Source: Brevundimonas viscosa
GTDB taxonomy: Bacteria > Pseudomonadota > Alphaproteobacteria > Caulobacterales > Caulobacteraceae
Length of the DNA: 64,000 nucleotides
NCBI RefSeq assembly: GCF_900116065.1
Contig: NZ_FOZV01000001.1
Span: forward strand, 682,001 to 746,000
Direction of reading: 5' to 3'
Of this stretch, positions 37,501 to 43,835 are shown in pieces (position 1 is the stretch's first letter; every line of letters begins with the position of its first letter). The notes beneath the pieces were generated by a model. That model searched no databases and was not told where the DNA came from. It was given only the letters and a program-made list of their open reading frames with translations. Position numbers and translations under genes: made by a program.

Positions 37501-37746
37501 TGTGCTGGTCAGACCGGGGATGCCAGACAGACCAGTCTCAAGCGGATAGGTGACCTGGCGCTCGATCTGCTCCGGGGCCAGCGCCGGTGCGACCGTCGTG
37601 ATCTGGACCTGCCGGTTGGTGATGTCGGGCACCGCGTCGATCGGCAACTTGGTCAGCTCGAACAGTCCCAGCCCAGCGACCAGGGCGACAGCGATGACGA
37701 CGAACCAGCGAAACCGGACCGACGCCGCGATAATGGCGTTGAACAT
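34525..37746 (-). CDS. czcA: CzcA-like heavy-metal efflux RND transporter, inner-membrane pump
   Basis: A 1073-residue RND protein of full length: twelve helices and two large periplasmic loops. The helix-4 proton-relay motif DFGLMVDGGVVVIEN starts at Asp425 with Asp431 and Glu438, the pattern of divalent-cation HME-RND pumps (Co/Zn/Cd/Ni) rather than of Cu/Ag pumps such as CusA. The N-terminus RFRWFVVIAVALVAGLGLFE and ATGCGC start at 37746 are normal. With the adaptor and outer-membrane factor it moves metals out of the periplasm using the proton gradient. Confidence 0.93.
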   Translation of the reverse strand: MFNAIIAASVRFRWFVVIAVALVAGLGLFELTKLPIDAVPDITNRQVQITTVAPALAPEQIERQVTYPLETGLSGIPGLTSTRSLSRNGFSQITAIFTDETDIYFARQQVAERLAAAREGLPEGVEPAMSPITTGLGEVLMWTVDYVPFNSDNLARPGQPGWQPGRVYLTPEGERLATPEQRATYLRTVQDWIIAPQMRGAEGLAGVDTVGGYVKEYAVRPDPARLSGYGLGLGDLVEALERANTQAGASYIQRAGEALVVRTDALASTVEDLAQAPVVNRGGLVVRVADVATVEIGQAPRLGGASRDGHEAVLGTALMIAGGNSRTVAQAAAERLAEVDDSLPPGIVATSVLNRSELVNSTIATVARNLTEGALLVVVVLFLLLGNIRAATITALMIPLSFLFAVIGMNRFGISGNLMSLGALDFGLMVDGGVVVIENTLLMLTQRRAQLGRMLNRHERLDVAVQSARQMVKPAAFGQLIILLVFAPLLMLEGVEGKTFQPMGATVMLALVGAFIFSFTFVPAMTALLVRDPKSVHVGPDGQVVEHETPILRFARRYIQPAIQAAVARPKVVLISALAALAVGAVSFMALGREFIPTLDEGDIAMQALRVPSASLEQSLAMQMALERAITAQPEVETMFSRTGTAEAAVDPMPPNISDSVIVLKDRSEWPDPGLEKEALIERIEEVAGQQIGNNFEFSQPIELRFNELISGVRTDLAVMVYGDDFATLQRVADQVAGSLRETTGSADVRVEQASGLPTLTVSVDRIAAASYGLSAADVSEAVSVGIGGAEAGTIFEGDRRFDVVVRLPEAARNDPAALAALPVVSDSGVIVPLSSVARIQTGEGPNQISRENGSRRMVVQANVRGRDLGGFVADAQDRVAEIELPAGVYLDWGGQFENLKRAEQRFSIVIPVVFVLIGVLLFLALGSFAEAGLVFACVPLALVGGALALLLRGMPFSVSAAVGFIAVSGVATLNGLVLMQAIRQRLNEGLPAREAAIEGAASRLRAVLTTALVAIVGFIPMALAHGAGAEVQKPLATVVIGGLLTATALTLLVLPTFAARAVRHRASEGLED

Positions 37747-37758
37747 GCGCGTCGCTCC

Positions 37759-38925
37759 CTAGTGACCGTGCTCGGCCTCGCCCTTGGCGAGTTCGGCTTT
37801 GAGGAGGAAGGCGTTGGCGCCGGCGACACGCTCATCGCCCATGAGACCGCGCAGGATTTCGGTCCGATCGCCGGCCTGGCGGCCGACCAGCACGGGCGCG
37901 ACGCGGAACCCTGTCGGGGTGCGCACGAAGACGACGGTCGCGCCCTCCACCGTCTGCACGGCCTCGGACGGCACGGTCGGGGTTGCCGACGTTTCGCCGG
38001 TGACGATGACGCCGGTCACCGCCGACCCTGCGGGGGGAAGCAGCGAGCCGGTGGGGCGGGCGCGAATTACGGCTGCGCCGTTCCCCACCCCCGCGCCGGC
38101 GGCCACGCCGGTGACGACCGCGTCGAACTCGCCTGCCGGACCCTGCACCCGGATCGCGGAGCCGGCGCGAACCTGACCGGCTAGCGCCGGGGGCGCGCTG
38201 AAGACGATCTCCACCCGCGCCGGGTTGGTGACCTCGGCGATCACCCCACCCTGCGGCGCGAAGCCGCCAGGGCCGACCTGGACGCTGGTGACGACGCCGC
38301 TGATCGGGCTCGTGACGCCGAGACGGCCGGATGCGCTGGGAGACCCGGCGGCGATTGCCCGGGCTCGGGCCGCGCGCGCGGCCGCCTCGGCGCTCAGGGC
38401 CTGGGCATGGGCGATTTCGGCGTCCCGCTCAGCCACCACGCCTTGCTCCGCGAGGCTTTCCTCGCGCTCGTGGGCCTGCTCGGCGGCCACCGCGTTGGCT
38501 TGGGCGGCGTCGGCCTCGGCCCGGAGCCCCGCCGCGTCTCCGCTGACCAATACCGCCAGGGGCTGACCGGCGCGGACGGACTGTCCCGGCGCCACCAGGA
38601 CCCGCTCGACCCGTCCGCCCACGGAGGCGGCGACCGCCGCCCGAGCGTCGACCATGGGTTCCACCCGCCCGGACAGGCGGGTTTCGCCGCCGCCGCCGCC
38701 GGTGACCGCCACGACCGCGATACGGGCAGCCTCGATCTGCGCCGGCGTCAGAAGGAGAACGCCTGCCTGGGCCTCCTCTTCAACGTGTTCAGCCTCAGCC
38801 GACACGGCGGCGCTCGGGTCCGCCGCAGGGCGGGTGAGAACATAGATGCCCGCGCTGCCGAGGACGACGATGGCGGCGACCCCTGCCATGAGCCACGTCC
38901 GATTGATTTGTGGGAAACGGTTCAT
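37759..38925 (-). CDS. czcB: CzcB-like periplasmic adaptor (membrane fusion) protein
   Basis: A 388-residue adaptor with one N-terminal membrane anchor (WLMAGVAAIVVLGSAGIYVL), then a lipoyl/barrel-sandwich domain (VLVAPGQSVRAGQPLAVLVS), an Ala/Glu-rich alpha hairpin (AQANAVAAEQAHEREESLAE), and beta-barrel and membrane-proximal parts. It links the CzcA-like pump to the outer-membrane factor. The start overlaps the czcC stop by four bases; the gap to czcA is 12 bases. Confidence 0.9.
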   Translation of the reverse strand: MNRFPQINRTWLMAGVAAIVVLGSAGIYVLTRPAADPSAAVSAEAEHVEEEAQAGVLLLTPAQIEAARIAVVAVTGGGGGETRLSGRVEPMVDARAAVAASVGGRVERVLVAPGQSVRAGQPLAVLVSGDAAGLRAEADAAQANAVAAEQAHEREESLAEQGVVAERDAEIAHAQALSAEAAARAARARAIAAGSPSASGRLGVTSPISGVVTSVQVGPGGFAPQGGVIAEVTNPARVEIVFSAPPALAGQVRAGSAIRVQGPAGEFDAVVTGVAAGAGVGNGAAVIRARPTGSLLPPAGSAVTGVIVTGETSATPTVPSEAVQTVEGATVVFVRTPTGFRVAPVLVGRQAGDRTEILRGLMGDERVAGANAFLLKAELAKGEAEHGH

Positions 38926-40175
38926 TGCTGTGTTCCAAACGGGGCGCGGCCTTGCAGGCGCGCGAGTTCGATTTCGGCGCGGACGCGAGCCAGGCGGGCG
39001 TCCACGGCGGCGTTGCGGGCGTTGATCAGGGCCGCGCGCGAAGAGCGGAGTTCGAGCTGGGAGATGCGCCCCGCCTCGAAGCCGATCCGCGAAAGGCGGT
39101 AGGCATCCTCGGCGGCGGTCACGCCCGCATCGGCGGCGGCGACCCGGCTGGCCGAAGCCCGAAGCCGTGCCTCGGCGGCGTTGCGGTCCGCCTCGGCCTC
39201 CTGACGGGCGCCGATCAGCCTGGCCTCGGCCGCCCGGAACTCGGCGCGGGCCGCGTCGATGGCGCCCCGGTTCCGGTCGAACAGCGGCAACGGCATGCTC
39301 ACGCCGAAAGTCAGGGCCGTGGCATCCTCGGCTTCGTAGCGCCGGATGCCTACGGAGGCGGTGACGTCGGGGCGGGCGCGAACTCGTTCGACCTCGATGC
39401 GGCTCTCTGCGGCGGCGCGTTCCGCCTCGGCGACCTGGACCTCGGGAGCCTCCCCGACGGCGACGGTCACACCGGCCGGGGTTCTATCCAGCAAACCTCC
39501 ATCGATCGAGGTGACCGGCGTCGGCAGCATGGCCACGGCGGTCAGACGGGCGAAGGCCGCGTCGCGTTCCGCCTGCGCCTCGTCCAGCGTCGCGCGCGCC
39601 GCCGCCGCTTCCGTCTCGCCCTGGATGCCGCGCAGAAGCGGCTCGCGGCCTTCCTCCACGAGGATCAGGGCCGCACGGGTGTCGGCGATGGTGACGGTCA
39701 GCGCCTCCTCGGCGAGTTGGAACCGGCGCTCGGCCGCTTCGGCCTCGGCGTAGACGAGCGCCAGTCGGCTCGCCGCCTCGACGTCGGCGAGGTCCCGGCG
39801 CAGGGCGGCGGTCCCGGCTTCAGCACGGGCGACACCGACACGAGCGCTGCGGCGGCCCCAAAGTTCGAGGTCCTGGCTGAGGGAGAGGGTGGTCTCGGCG
39901 TTGTCGTAACCTTGGAAGGGGCCGGTGCCGAAGGCGTTCTCGGCCTCCAGCCCCAACTCCGGATTGGGCCGGACGCGCGCCTGACGGATGCGCGCCTCGG
40001 CGGCGTCCAGAAGCGCGTCGGCTTCCATGATCGTCGGTGTCAGACCGATGCGTTCAAGCAGCGCCTCGAATGAGGGCGCGGGATCGGCGCAAGCAGGGCC
40101 GGTGACCGCCGTCGCCATCGCGACCACGGCGCAGCTGACCGCGAGACGCGACCAACCAGATTTTAGGGGTGGCAT
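38922..40175 (-). CDS. czcC: CzcC-like TolC family outer-membrane factor
   Basis: A 417-residue TolC-family protein. The signal peptide is in WSRLAVSCAVVAMATAVTGP with Cys29 after ACAD, so it could be a lipoprotein or have a simple signal. Two long helical repeats follow (RPNPELGLEAENAFGTG; LELWGRRSARVGVARAEAGT; RIGFEAGRISQLELRSSRAA), as in CzcC. It forms the outer-membrane channel of the tripartite pump. First structural gene of the czc operon after the CzcI-like gene. Confidence 0.9.
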   Translation of the reverse strand: MPPLKSGWSRLAVSCAVVAMATAVTGPACADPAPSFEALLERIGLTPTIMEADALLDAAEARIRQARVRPNPELGLEAENAFGTGPFQGYDNAETTLSLSQDLELWGRRSARVGVARAEAGTAALRRDLADVEAASRLALVYAEAEAAERRFQLAEEALTVTIADTRAALILVEEGREPLLRGIQGETEAAAARATLDEAQAERDAAFARLTAVAMLPTPVTSIDGGLLDRTPAGVTVAVGEAPEVQVAEAERAAAESRIEVERVRARPDVTASVGIRRYEAEDATALTFGVSMPLPLFDRNRGAIDAARAEFRAAEARLIGARQEAEADRNAAEARLRASASRVAAADAGVTAAEDAYRLSRIGFEAGRISQLELRSSRAALINARNAAVDARLARVRAEIELARLQGRAPFGTQQ

Positions 40176-40232
40176 GTTCCATATCCCAGAAGTTCCAGAC
40201 GATTGACTCGCGCCAAAAGGCGCAGGGTATCG

Positions 40233-40574
40233 TCAGGCTCTGGGAGGGCGTTCCAAGCCGCTGGGCGCGCGAGACGCCAAGGGCTCGTCAGCCGGGCGCA
40301 GCAGGTTCGGCGAAATGGCCGCTGTCACCGCCACTGATTGGGGCGAGGACGGCATCGCGGTGCCGCTGTGGTGACAGTGGCCGTGCGAGCAGATGGCATG
40401 GTCGTCGGGGTCAGACGGCAGATCGCCACCGTCGTCGGCGAATGACGCCGCCGCATGAGCGGGTTCCAGTTCCACAGCACAGGCCGCAGCATCGACGGTC
40501 GGGATCAGAACGAACACGGCGGCGAACAGCGCCAAGAGCGCCGCCATAATGCCGCGTCTGTTCGATCGAACCAT
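40233..40574 (-). CDS. CzcI-like small exported His/Cys-rich protein
   Basis: A 113-residue protein. An N-terminal hydrophobic signal (GIMAALLALFAAVFVLIPTV) is followed by a cluster DDHAICSHGHCHHSG that could bind metal. Small periplasmic proteins of this type (CzcI and relatives) precede czcCBA operons elsewhere and modulate their expression. I chose ATG 40574 over 40607 because the signal starts with MVRSNRRG. It lies 57 bases upstream of czcC in the same direction. Confidence 0.6.
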   Translation of the reverse strand: MVRSNRRGIMAALLALFAAVFVLIPTVDAAACAVELEPAHAAASFADDGGDLPSDPDDHAICSHGHCHHSGTAMPSSPQSVAVTAAISPNLLRPADEPLASRAPSGLERPPRA

Positions 40575-40703
40575 GCCGCCCTTTAGCACGGTTCGCGGCA
40601 ACATCAACGAACCGGTAGGTCGCAGCGCGAGCGCGGACGTTTCAGCCCTCCCTGTTTTTCTGGCGTATGGCGTTCACGACGTCTTTGCTACGGGTTTGAC
40701 CGT

Positions 40704-40904
40704 TCACGTCTTGGGTGGGCCCACCGCTTCATCCGTCAAGTCCTTGCGCCAGCGCGCCGCCTTGATCAACGCCCGAGCCACACTGGCGCGATCAGGCGCG
40801 GTGGCGACAACTCGGCCGTTTCGCAGTCCAATGAAGCCTCGGCCATCGCGCTCAGGCGCGATCTGGCAGAGCTGGCTTCCGTGGAAGAAGGACAAGCTGT
40901 TCAT
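40704..40904 (-). CDS. small hypothetical protein coupled to the upstream gene
   Basis: A 66-residue protein (MNSLSFFHGSQLCQIAPERD; ASVARALIKAARWRKDL). Its ATG overlaps the preceding stop as ATGA (40901-40904), a translational-coupling arrangement that argues it is a real gene despite its size. No family recognised. The 129 bases between its end and the CzcI-like start must include the czc promoter; no clear one is seen. Confidence 0.5.
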   Translation of the reverse strand: MNSLSFFHGSQLCQIAPERDGRGFIGLRNGRVVATAPDRASVARALIKAARWRKDLTDEAVGPPKT

Positions 40905-41407
40905 CGAGTCAGCTCCAGCGAGACAGTAACAGGCTGCTCGACCTGCTTGGTCGCCAGGACCCAGCCCTGCGGTCCCGACGCCATCGACACAGCGCGCACT
41001 CGTCCGGCCAGTCGCAGGGGCCTCAGACAGGCCCGAACGCGTTTGGCCATCGTGATTTCCAGCTTCATGTCTGCGGGGTCGAGGTCTCGCTTCTCGACGA
41101 CCGCCTGTGCCAGCGCCCTCGACGTGAGCGCTCCTTCGGCTTCTCTCAAACAATCGACGACGATGCTGGTGATCTCTCCCGGCGCAGCGGCGTGAATTGG
41201 CCGGACCCGCTTCGGGGCGATTTCGCCGATGTCGATGTCGGGTTTGAGCAGGACAAGGACCGCGTCCAGGTTTTGGATCGTCTTCTGAAGGTCGCGGATG
41301 AGCCCTTGATGTTGCTCCAACTCCCCGTCCAGCTCGGCGCGTTTGCGGACCAGGGTGTGAAGGGCGACAGAATGCTCGGTGCCGAAAGGGATGATCGAAC
41401 TTGCCAT
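40901..41407 (-). CDS. hypothetical protein, right-end passenger, coiled-coil plus wHTH-like
   Basis: A 168-residue protein starting at ATG 41407, 43 bases inside the right terminal repeat and pointing inward. The N-terminal half is a predicted coiled coil (RAELDGELEQHQGLIRDLQK), then LLKPDIDIGEIAPKRVRPIH and a wHTH-like segment (VDCLREAEGALTSRALAQAV then EKRDL). The layout mirrors the 186-residue protein at the other end. No family recognised; DNA or protein binding at the ends is a guess. Confidence 0.6.
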   Translation of the reverse strand: MASSIIPFGTEHSVALHTLVRKRAELDGELEQHQGLIRDLQKTIQNLDAVLVLLKPDIDIGEIAPKRVRPIHAAAPGEITSIVVDCLREAEGALTSRALAQAVVEKRDLDPADMKLEITMAKRVRACLRPLRLAGRVRAVSMASGPQGWVLATKQVEQPVTVSLELTR

Positions 41408-41450
41408 GCCTCCACCATAAAGGCAGGGGTTCCCACGGTCTCGGTTGTCA

Positions 41451-41474
41451 AGGTGTGTTTGCTACCCATAGCCG
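41451..41474 (-). repeat. right terminal inverted repeat of the transposon
   Basis: Exact complement of 30515-30538 over 24 bases (ends GCTACCCATAGCCG). Confidence 0.92.
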
Positions 41475-41482
41475 CGCTGCGC
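41475..41482. repeat. 8-bp target site duplication, right
   Basis: CGCTGCGC directly after the right terminal repeat; the matching copy is 30507-30514. Confidence 0.9.
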
Positions 41483-41924
41483 TCGCGGGCGCTCAAGCCC
41501 TCTCCCAATGGGAGAGGGGGGCGCACCGTTCTCCTTCTCCCTGTGGGTGGAGGAGGTTCGTATACGAACCGACGACGGGTGGCCCGAAGGGCCGGATGAG
41601 GGTCGGCTGGCCCGTCGGCGCAAGCCGCCGCGCCGCTCGCGCCGCTGCCGCCCCGAAACCCGACCCTCACCCTTTCGCGCAGCCGCTCGCTGCGCTCGCG
41701 GGCGCTCAAGCCCTCTCCCGCCGGGAGAGGGATCGGAGCCAGATACCTTCTCCCAATGGGAGAAGGTGGCCGCGCAGCGGCCGGATGAGGGTCGGCTGAT
41801 CCTTTCGGCGCAAGCCGCCGCGCCGCTCGCGCCGCTGCCGCTCCGGAACCCGACCCTCACCCTTTCGCGCAGCCGCTCGCTGCGCTCACGGGCGCTCAAG
41901 CCCTCTCCCATCGGGAGAGGGATC
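41475..41924. repeat. dispersed palindromic repeat cluster, right part
   Basis: Continuation of the cluster that starts at 30187. It begins with the other half of the interrupted unit (CTCGCGGGCGCTCAAGCCCT, hairpin CCTCTCCCAATGGGAGAGG), then an odd unit with a TTCGTATACGAA palindrome (41549-41560), then intact units at 41655-41799 and 41846-41924. Intact copies give the empty-site sequence for the transposon. Together with the right transposon end it fills the noncoding stretch up to the DUF559 gene. Confidence 0.85.
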
Positions 41925-41932
41925 AGGGTTGG

Positions 41933-42289
41933 TCAGAACCCCAGCGCCTTCGCCTGCTCGCGGATGGCCGCGTCGATCCGCCAGGGTTCGTGCAAAGCCT
42001 GGTCGTTGGTGAACCGGACCACGGTCCAGCCACGGTCCTCGATCGCCCGCTGCCGGTAGACGTCGCGCAGGGCGACGTCGTCCCGCTGATGCACGCCGCC
42101 GTCGATCTCGATCGCCAGCCGCAGCGGGATGCAGGCGAAGTCGGCCACATAGCCGTCGATCCGGTGCTGCCGCCGCAGCTTCCACCCGACCACCGCCCCG
42201 CCGCGCAGCCGCGCCCACAGCCGCTGCTCGGCCAGCCCGCCGGTCTGGCGCAGGGCGCGGGCGCGCGGGGTGAGGCGGGCGGCTGTCAT
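41933..42289 (-). CDS. DUF559 domain-containing protein (Vsr/REase-like fold)
   Basis: A 118-residue protein. LRGGAVVGWKLRRQHRIDGY, then VADFACIPLRLAIEIDGGVH and RGWTVVRFTNDQAL match DUF559, a PD-(D/E)XK-like fold with the likely catalytic Asp/Glu in VADF and AIEIDG. It is probably a DNA endonuclease-like protein of unknown role, and often sits beside dispersed repeats and mobile DNA in this group. Confidence 0.8.
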   Translation of the reverse strand: MTAARLTPRARALRQTGGLAEQRLWARLRGGAVVGWKLRRQHRIDGYVADFACIPLRLAIEIDGGVHQRDDVALRDVYRQRAIEDRGWTVVRFTNDQALHEPWRIDAAIREQAKALGF

Positions 42290-42366
42290 GGAACGATGTT
42301 CTACATCTGTTCCGGGTGCGGGGGAAGAAGGCCCGGATCAGTGGAGGCGCAATCCGAACAAAGACC

Positions 42367-42440
42367 CACCCCTCACCCTTTCGGCTGGCGCATTGCTTCG
42401 CTCTGCGAGCCTCAAGCCCTCTCCCAATGGGAGAGGGGAG
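42367..42440. repeat. single dispersed palindromic repeat unit
   Basis: CCTCACCCTTTCGGCTGGCG, then CCTCAAGCCCTCTCCCAATG with hairpin CCTCTCCC/GGGAGAGG. A diverged member of the family in the clusters at 30187 and 41475. Confidence 0.75.
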
Positions 42441-42476
42441 GGTGACAACCTTGGTCGCGCCTCGCACACTCCCCCC

Positions 42477-43202
42477 ATGACCCACCCGGCCGCCGTCCGT
42501 CCGCCGCTGTTCGGCCGCCGCTACAACCGGCGCGGGCAGCGCATGGCCGGGCCGCCGTTTCACGATCCGCGCACGTGGAAGCTGCTGGCCTCCCCCGCCG
42601 GCCTGCCCGGCCTGGCCTTGCTCGTCGTCTTCGGCCTCGTGCTGGCGGTGCAGACCTACGTTACCGGCCCTGAGGTCTGGGTGCTTTCGGGCCACGCCCT
42701 CGCCCACGGCGGCTGGCACGCCCCCGTCGCCCACCTGTTCGCCCACGCCGGCCCGGCGCACCTGCTGCTGAACGCCACCGCCCTGCTGCCGCTGACCGCG
42801 CTGGTCATGGTCCGGCTGGGGCCCGGCCCCGACGGCTGGCGGCGCTTCGCCCTGCTCTACCTCGGCGCGGGACTGGCGGGGGCGGCGCTGTTCCTCGCCT
42901 TCAACCCGACCGGCCCGGCCCTGATCGGCTCCTCGGGGGCCATCTTCGGCCTGTGGGGCGCGGTGTCGCGCATCCGCGCCGACGGAAGCTTCGCGCCGCT
43001 GCGCTCGCGGCAGGTCGGCGACGAGGTCTTCTACTTCGCCCTGCTCAACGCTCTGCTCTACGGGATCATCTTCGCCCTCGTCCGCCTCGGCGACGCCGGC
43101 ATCGGCGGCATGGCGTGGGAGGCCCACGCCGGCGGCTTCCTGTTCGGCCTGCTCTTCATGCCCTGGCTGGCCCCGCGCACCCCGCCGCCGGCGACCGTCT
43201 GA
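42477..43202 (+). CDS. rhomboid family intramembrane serine protease
   Basis: A 241-residue membrane protein with six helices. The catalytic dyad is Ser153 (GSSGAIFG) and His217 (AWEAHAGGFLFG); Asn99 (LLLNATALL) provides the oxyanion contact. Rhomboids cut transmembrane substrates within the membrane. The substrate here is unknown. I chose ATG 42477 (MTHPAAVRPPLFGRRYNRRG) because upstream in-frame sequence is the repeat unit. Confidence 0.88.
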   Translation: MTHPAAVRPPLFGRRYNRRGQRMAGPPFHDPRTWKLLASPAGLPGLALLVVFGLVLAVQTYVTGPEVWVLSGHALAHGGWHAPVAHLFAHAGPAHLLLNATALLPLTALVMVRLGPGPDGWRRFALLYLGAGLAGAALFLAFNPTGPALIGSSGAIFGLWGAVSRIRADGSFAPLRSRQVGDEVFYFALLNALLYGIIFALVRLGDAGIGGMAWEAHAGGFLFGLLFMPWLAPRTPPPATV

Positions 43203-43203
43203 C

Positions 43204-43561
43204 CTACGCCGGGTCCCCCAGCACCGGCATCACCTCCACCCCGTCGCAGGGGAAGATCGCCATGTGCGGATGGCCCTCGAACAGCCGCGCCGCCGCCTCG
43301 TGGCTGTCGGCGCGCACCACCATGAACACGGTCAGCAGGTTGACCACGTCGGTCACCTCGCCGGCGTCGTCGATCCGCTTCGTCGGCCCCAGCGGTCCGC
43401 CGACGTAGTCGATGACGTCGCGGTGCGCGTCCTCCCCAGGCCTGCACCGCCGCCACGCCGGCCTCGGCCGTGGCCGCCTGCTCGGCCTCGCTCATCGCCC
43501 GCCAGGCGCGCCACTTCGGTCCCGCCTTGTCGCTGGTGAACACCCCCAGATAGCGTCCCAT
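43204..43561 (-). pseudogene. YciI-like protein gene with a single frameshift
   Basis: The minus strand starts MGRYLGVFTSDKAGPKWRAW ... AAVQAW, then must shift one base to continue EDAHRDVIDYVGGPLGPTKR ... VNLLTVFMVVRADSHEAAAR, EGHPHMAIFPCDGVEVMPVL and stop at 43204-43206. The join is in a run of four G (CCCC at 43434-43437): with three G the sequence reads WEDAH without interruption. The intact product would be a ~118-residue YCII-related protein. It is either a true frameshift or a homopolymer sequencing error. Confidence 0.75.
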
Positions 43562-43611
43562 CCCGTCCTTCCACGAAGATCGGCGCCCGCGGGCGCACGA
43601 GCCGCCTTCAT

Positions 43612-43740
43612 CCCTTGCAGGCCAGGCTGCCGGACGGTCGGAGGGAGTCAAGGATGGCCTGCGGCCACCGCGCAGCGGCGCGCCCGGGCGGGCGCGTCCT
43701 TGACGCCCTCCGACCGCCCGGCGACGATCTCCGCAAGGGG
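43612..43740. repeat. inverted-arm repeat, copy B
   Basis: 129 bases. The arms match copy A (30038-30168) directly, but the 52-base core 43650-43701 is inverted relative to copy A. The inner inverted repeats are GGAGGGAGTCAAGGA and TCCTTGACGCCCTCC. Fills most of the 274-base gap between the YciI-like and DUF1622 genes. Confidence 0.85.
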
Positions 43741-43835
43741 TTGAAGAGGACCTCCGCGCCGGAGGGCGCCCGTTTCGCCGTCGCCGCGATGGCCCTTCCC
43801 GGAACCGCCCCGCTTCCCCCGCCATTCCCCTCCCC

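Larger units (their letters stand above)
30515..41474. mobile_element. 10,960-bp IS1595-type transposon carrying metal-efflux genes
   Basis: Bounded by perfect 24-bp terminal inverted repeats (CGGCTATGGGTAGCAA... at 30515-30538 and its complement at 41451-41474) and flanked by an 8-bp direct duplication, CGCTGCGC. IS1595-family elements make 8-bp duplications, and some are known to carry passenger genes. Contents in order: a small protein, a transposase-GIY-YIG fusion, a DUF6471 regulator, gene remnants, a CDF transporter, CzcA/CzcB/CzcC-like efflux genes, a CzcI-like protein and two small proteins. No other transposase or resolvase is visible. All coding is internal to the repeats. Confidence 0.92.

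Noticed and set aside
30515..41474. Integrative conjugative element or integron
   Set aside because: No integrase, relaxase, type IV secretion genes or attachment-site signs; the ends are transposon-type inverted repeats with a target duplication.
29028..42477. Toxin-antitoxin or phage-defence system
   Set aside because: DUF2971, DUF559 and the small coupled gene pair could suggest one, but no recognised toxin, antitoxin or defence effector is present, so I list only the individual observations.
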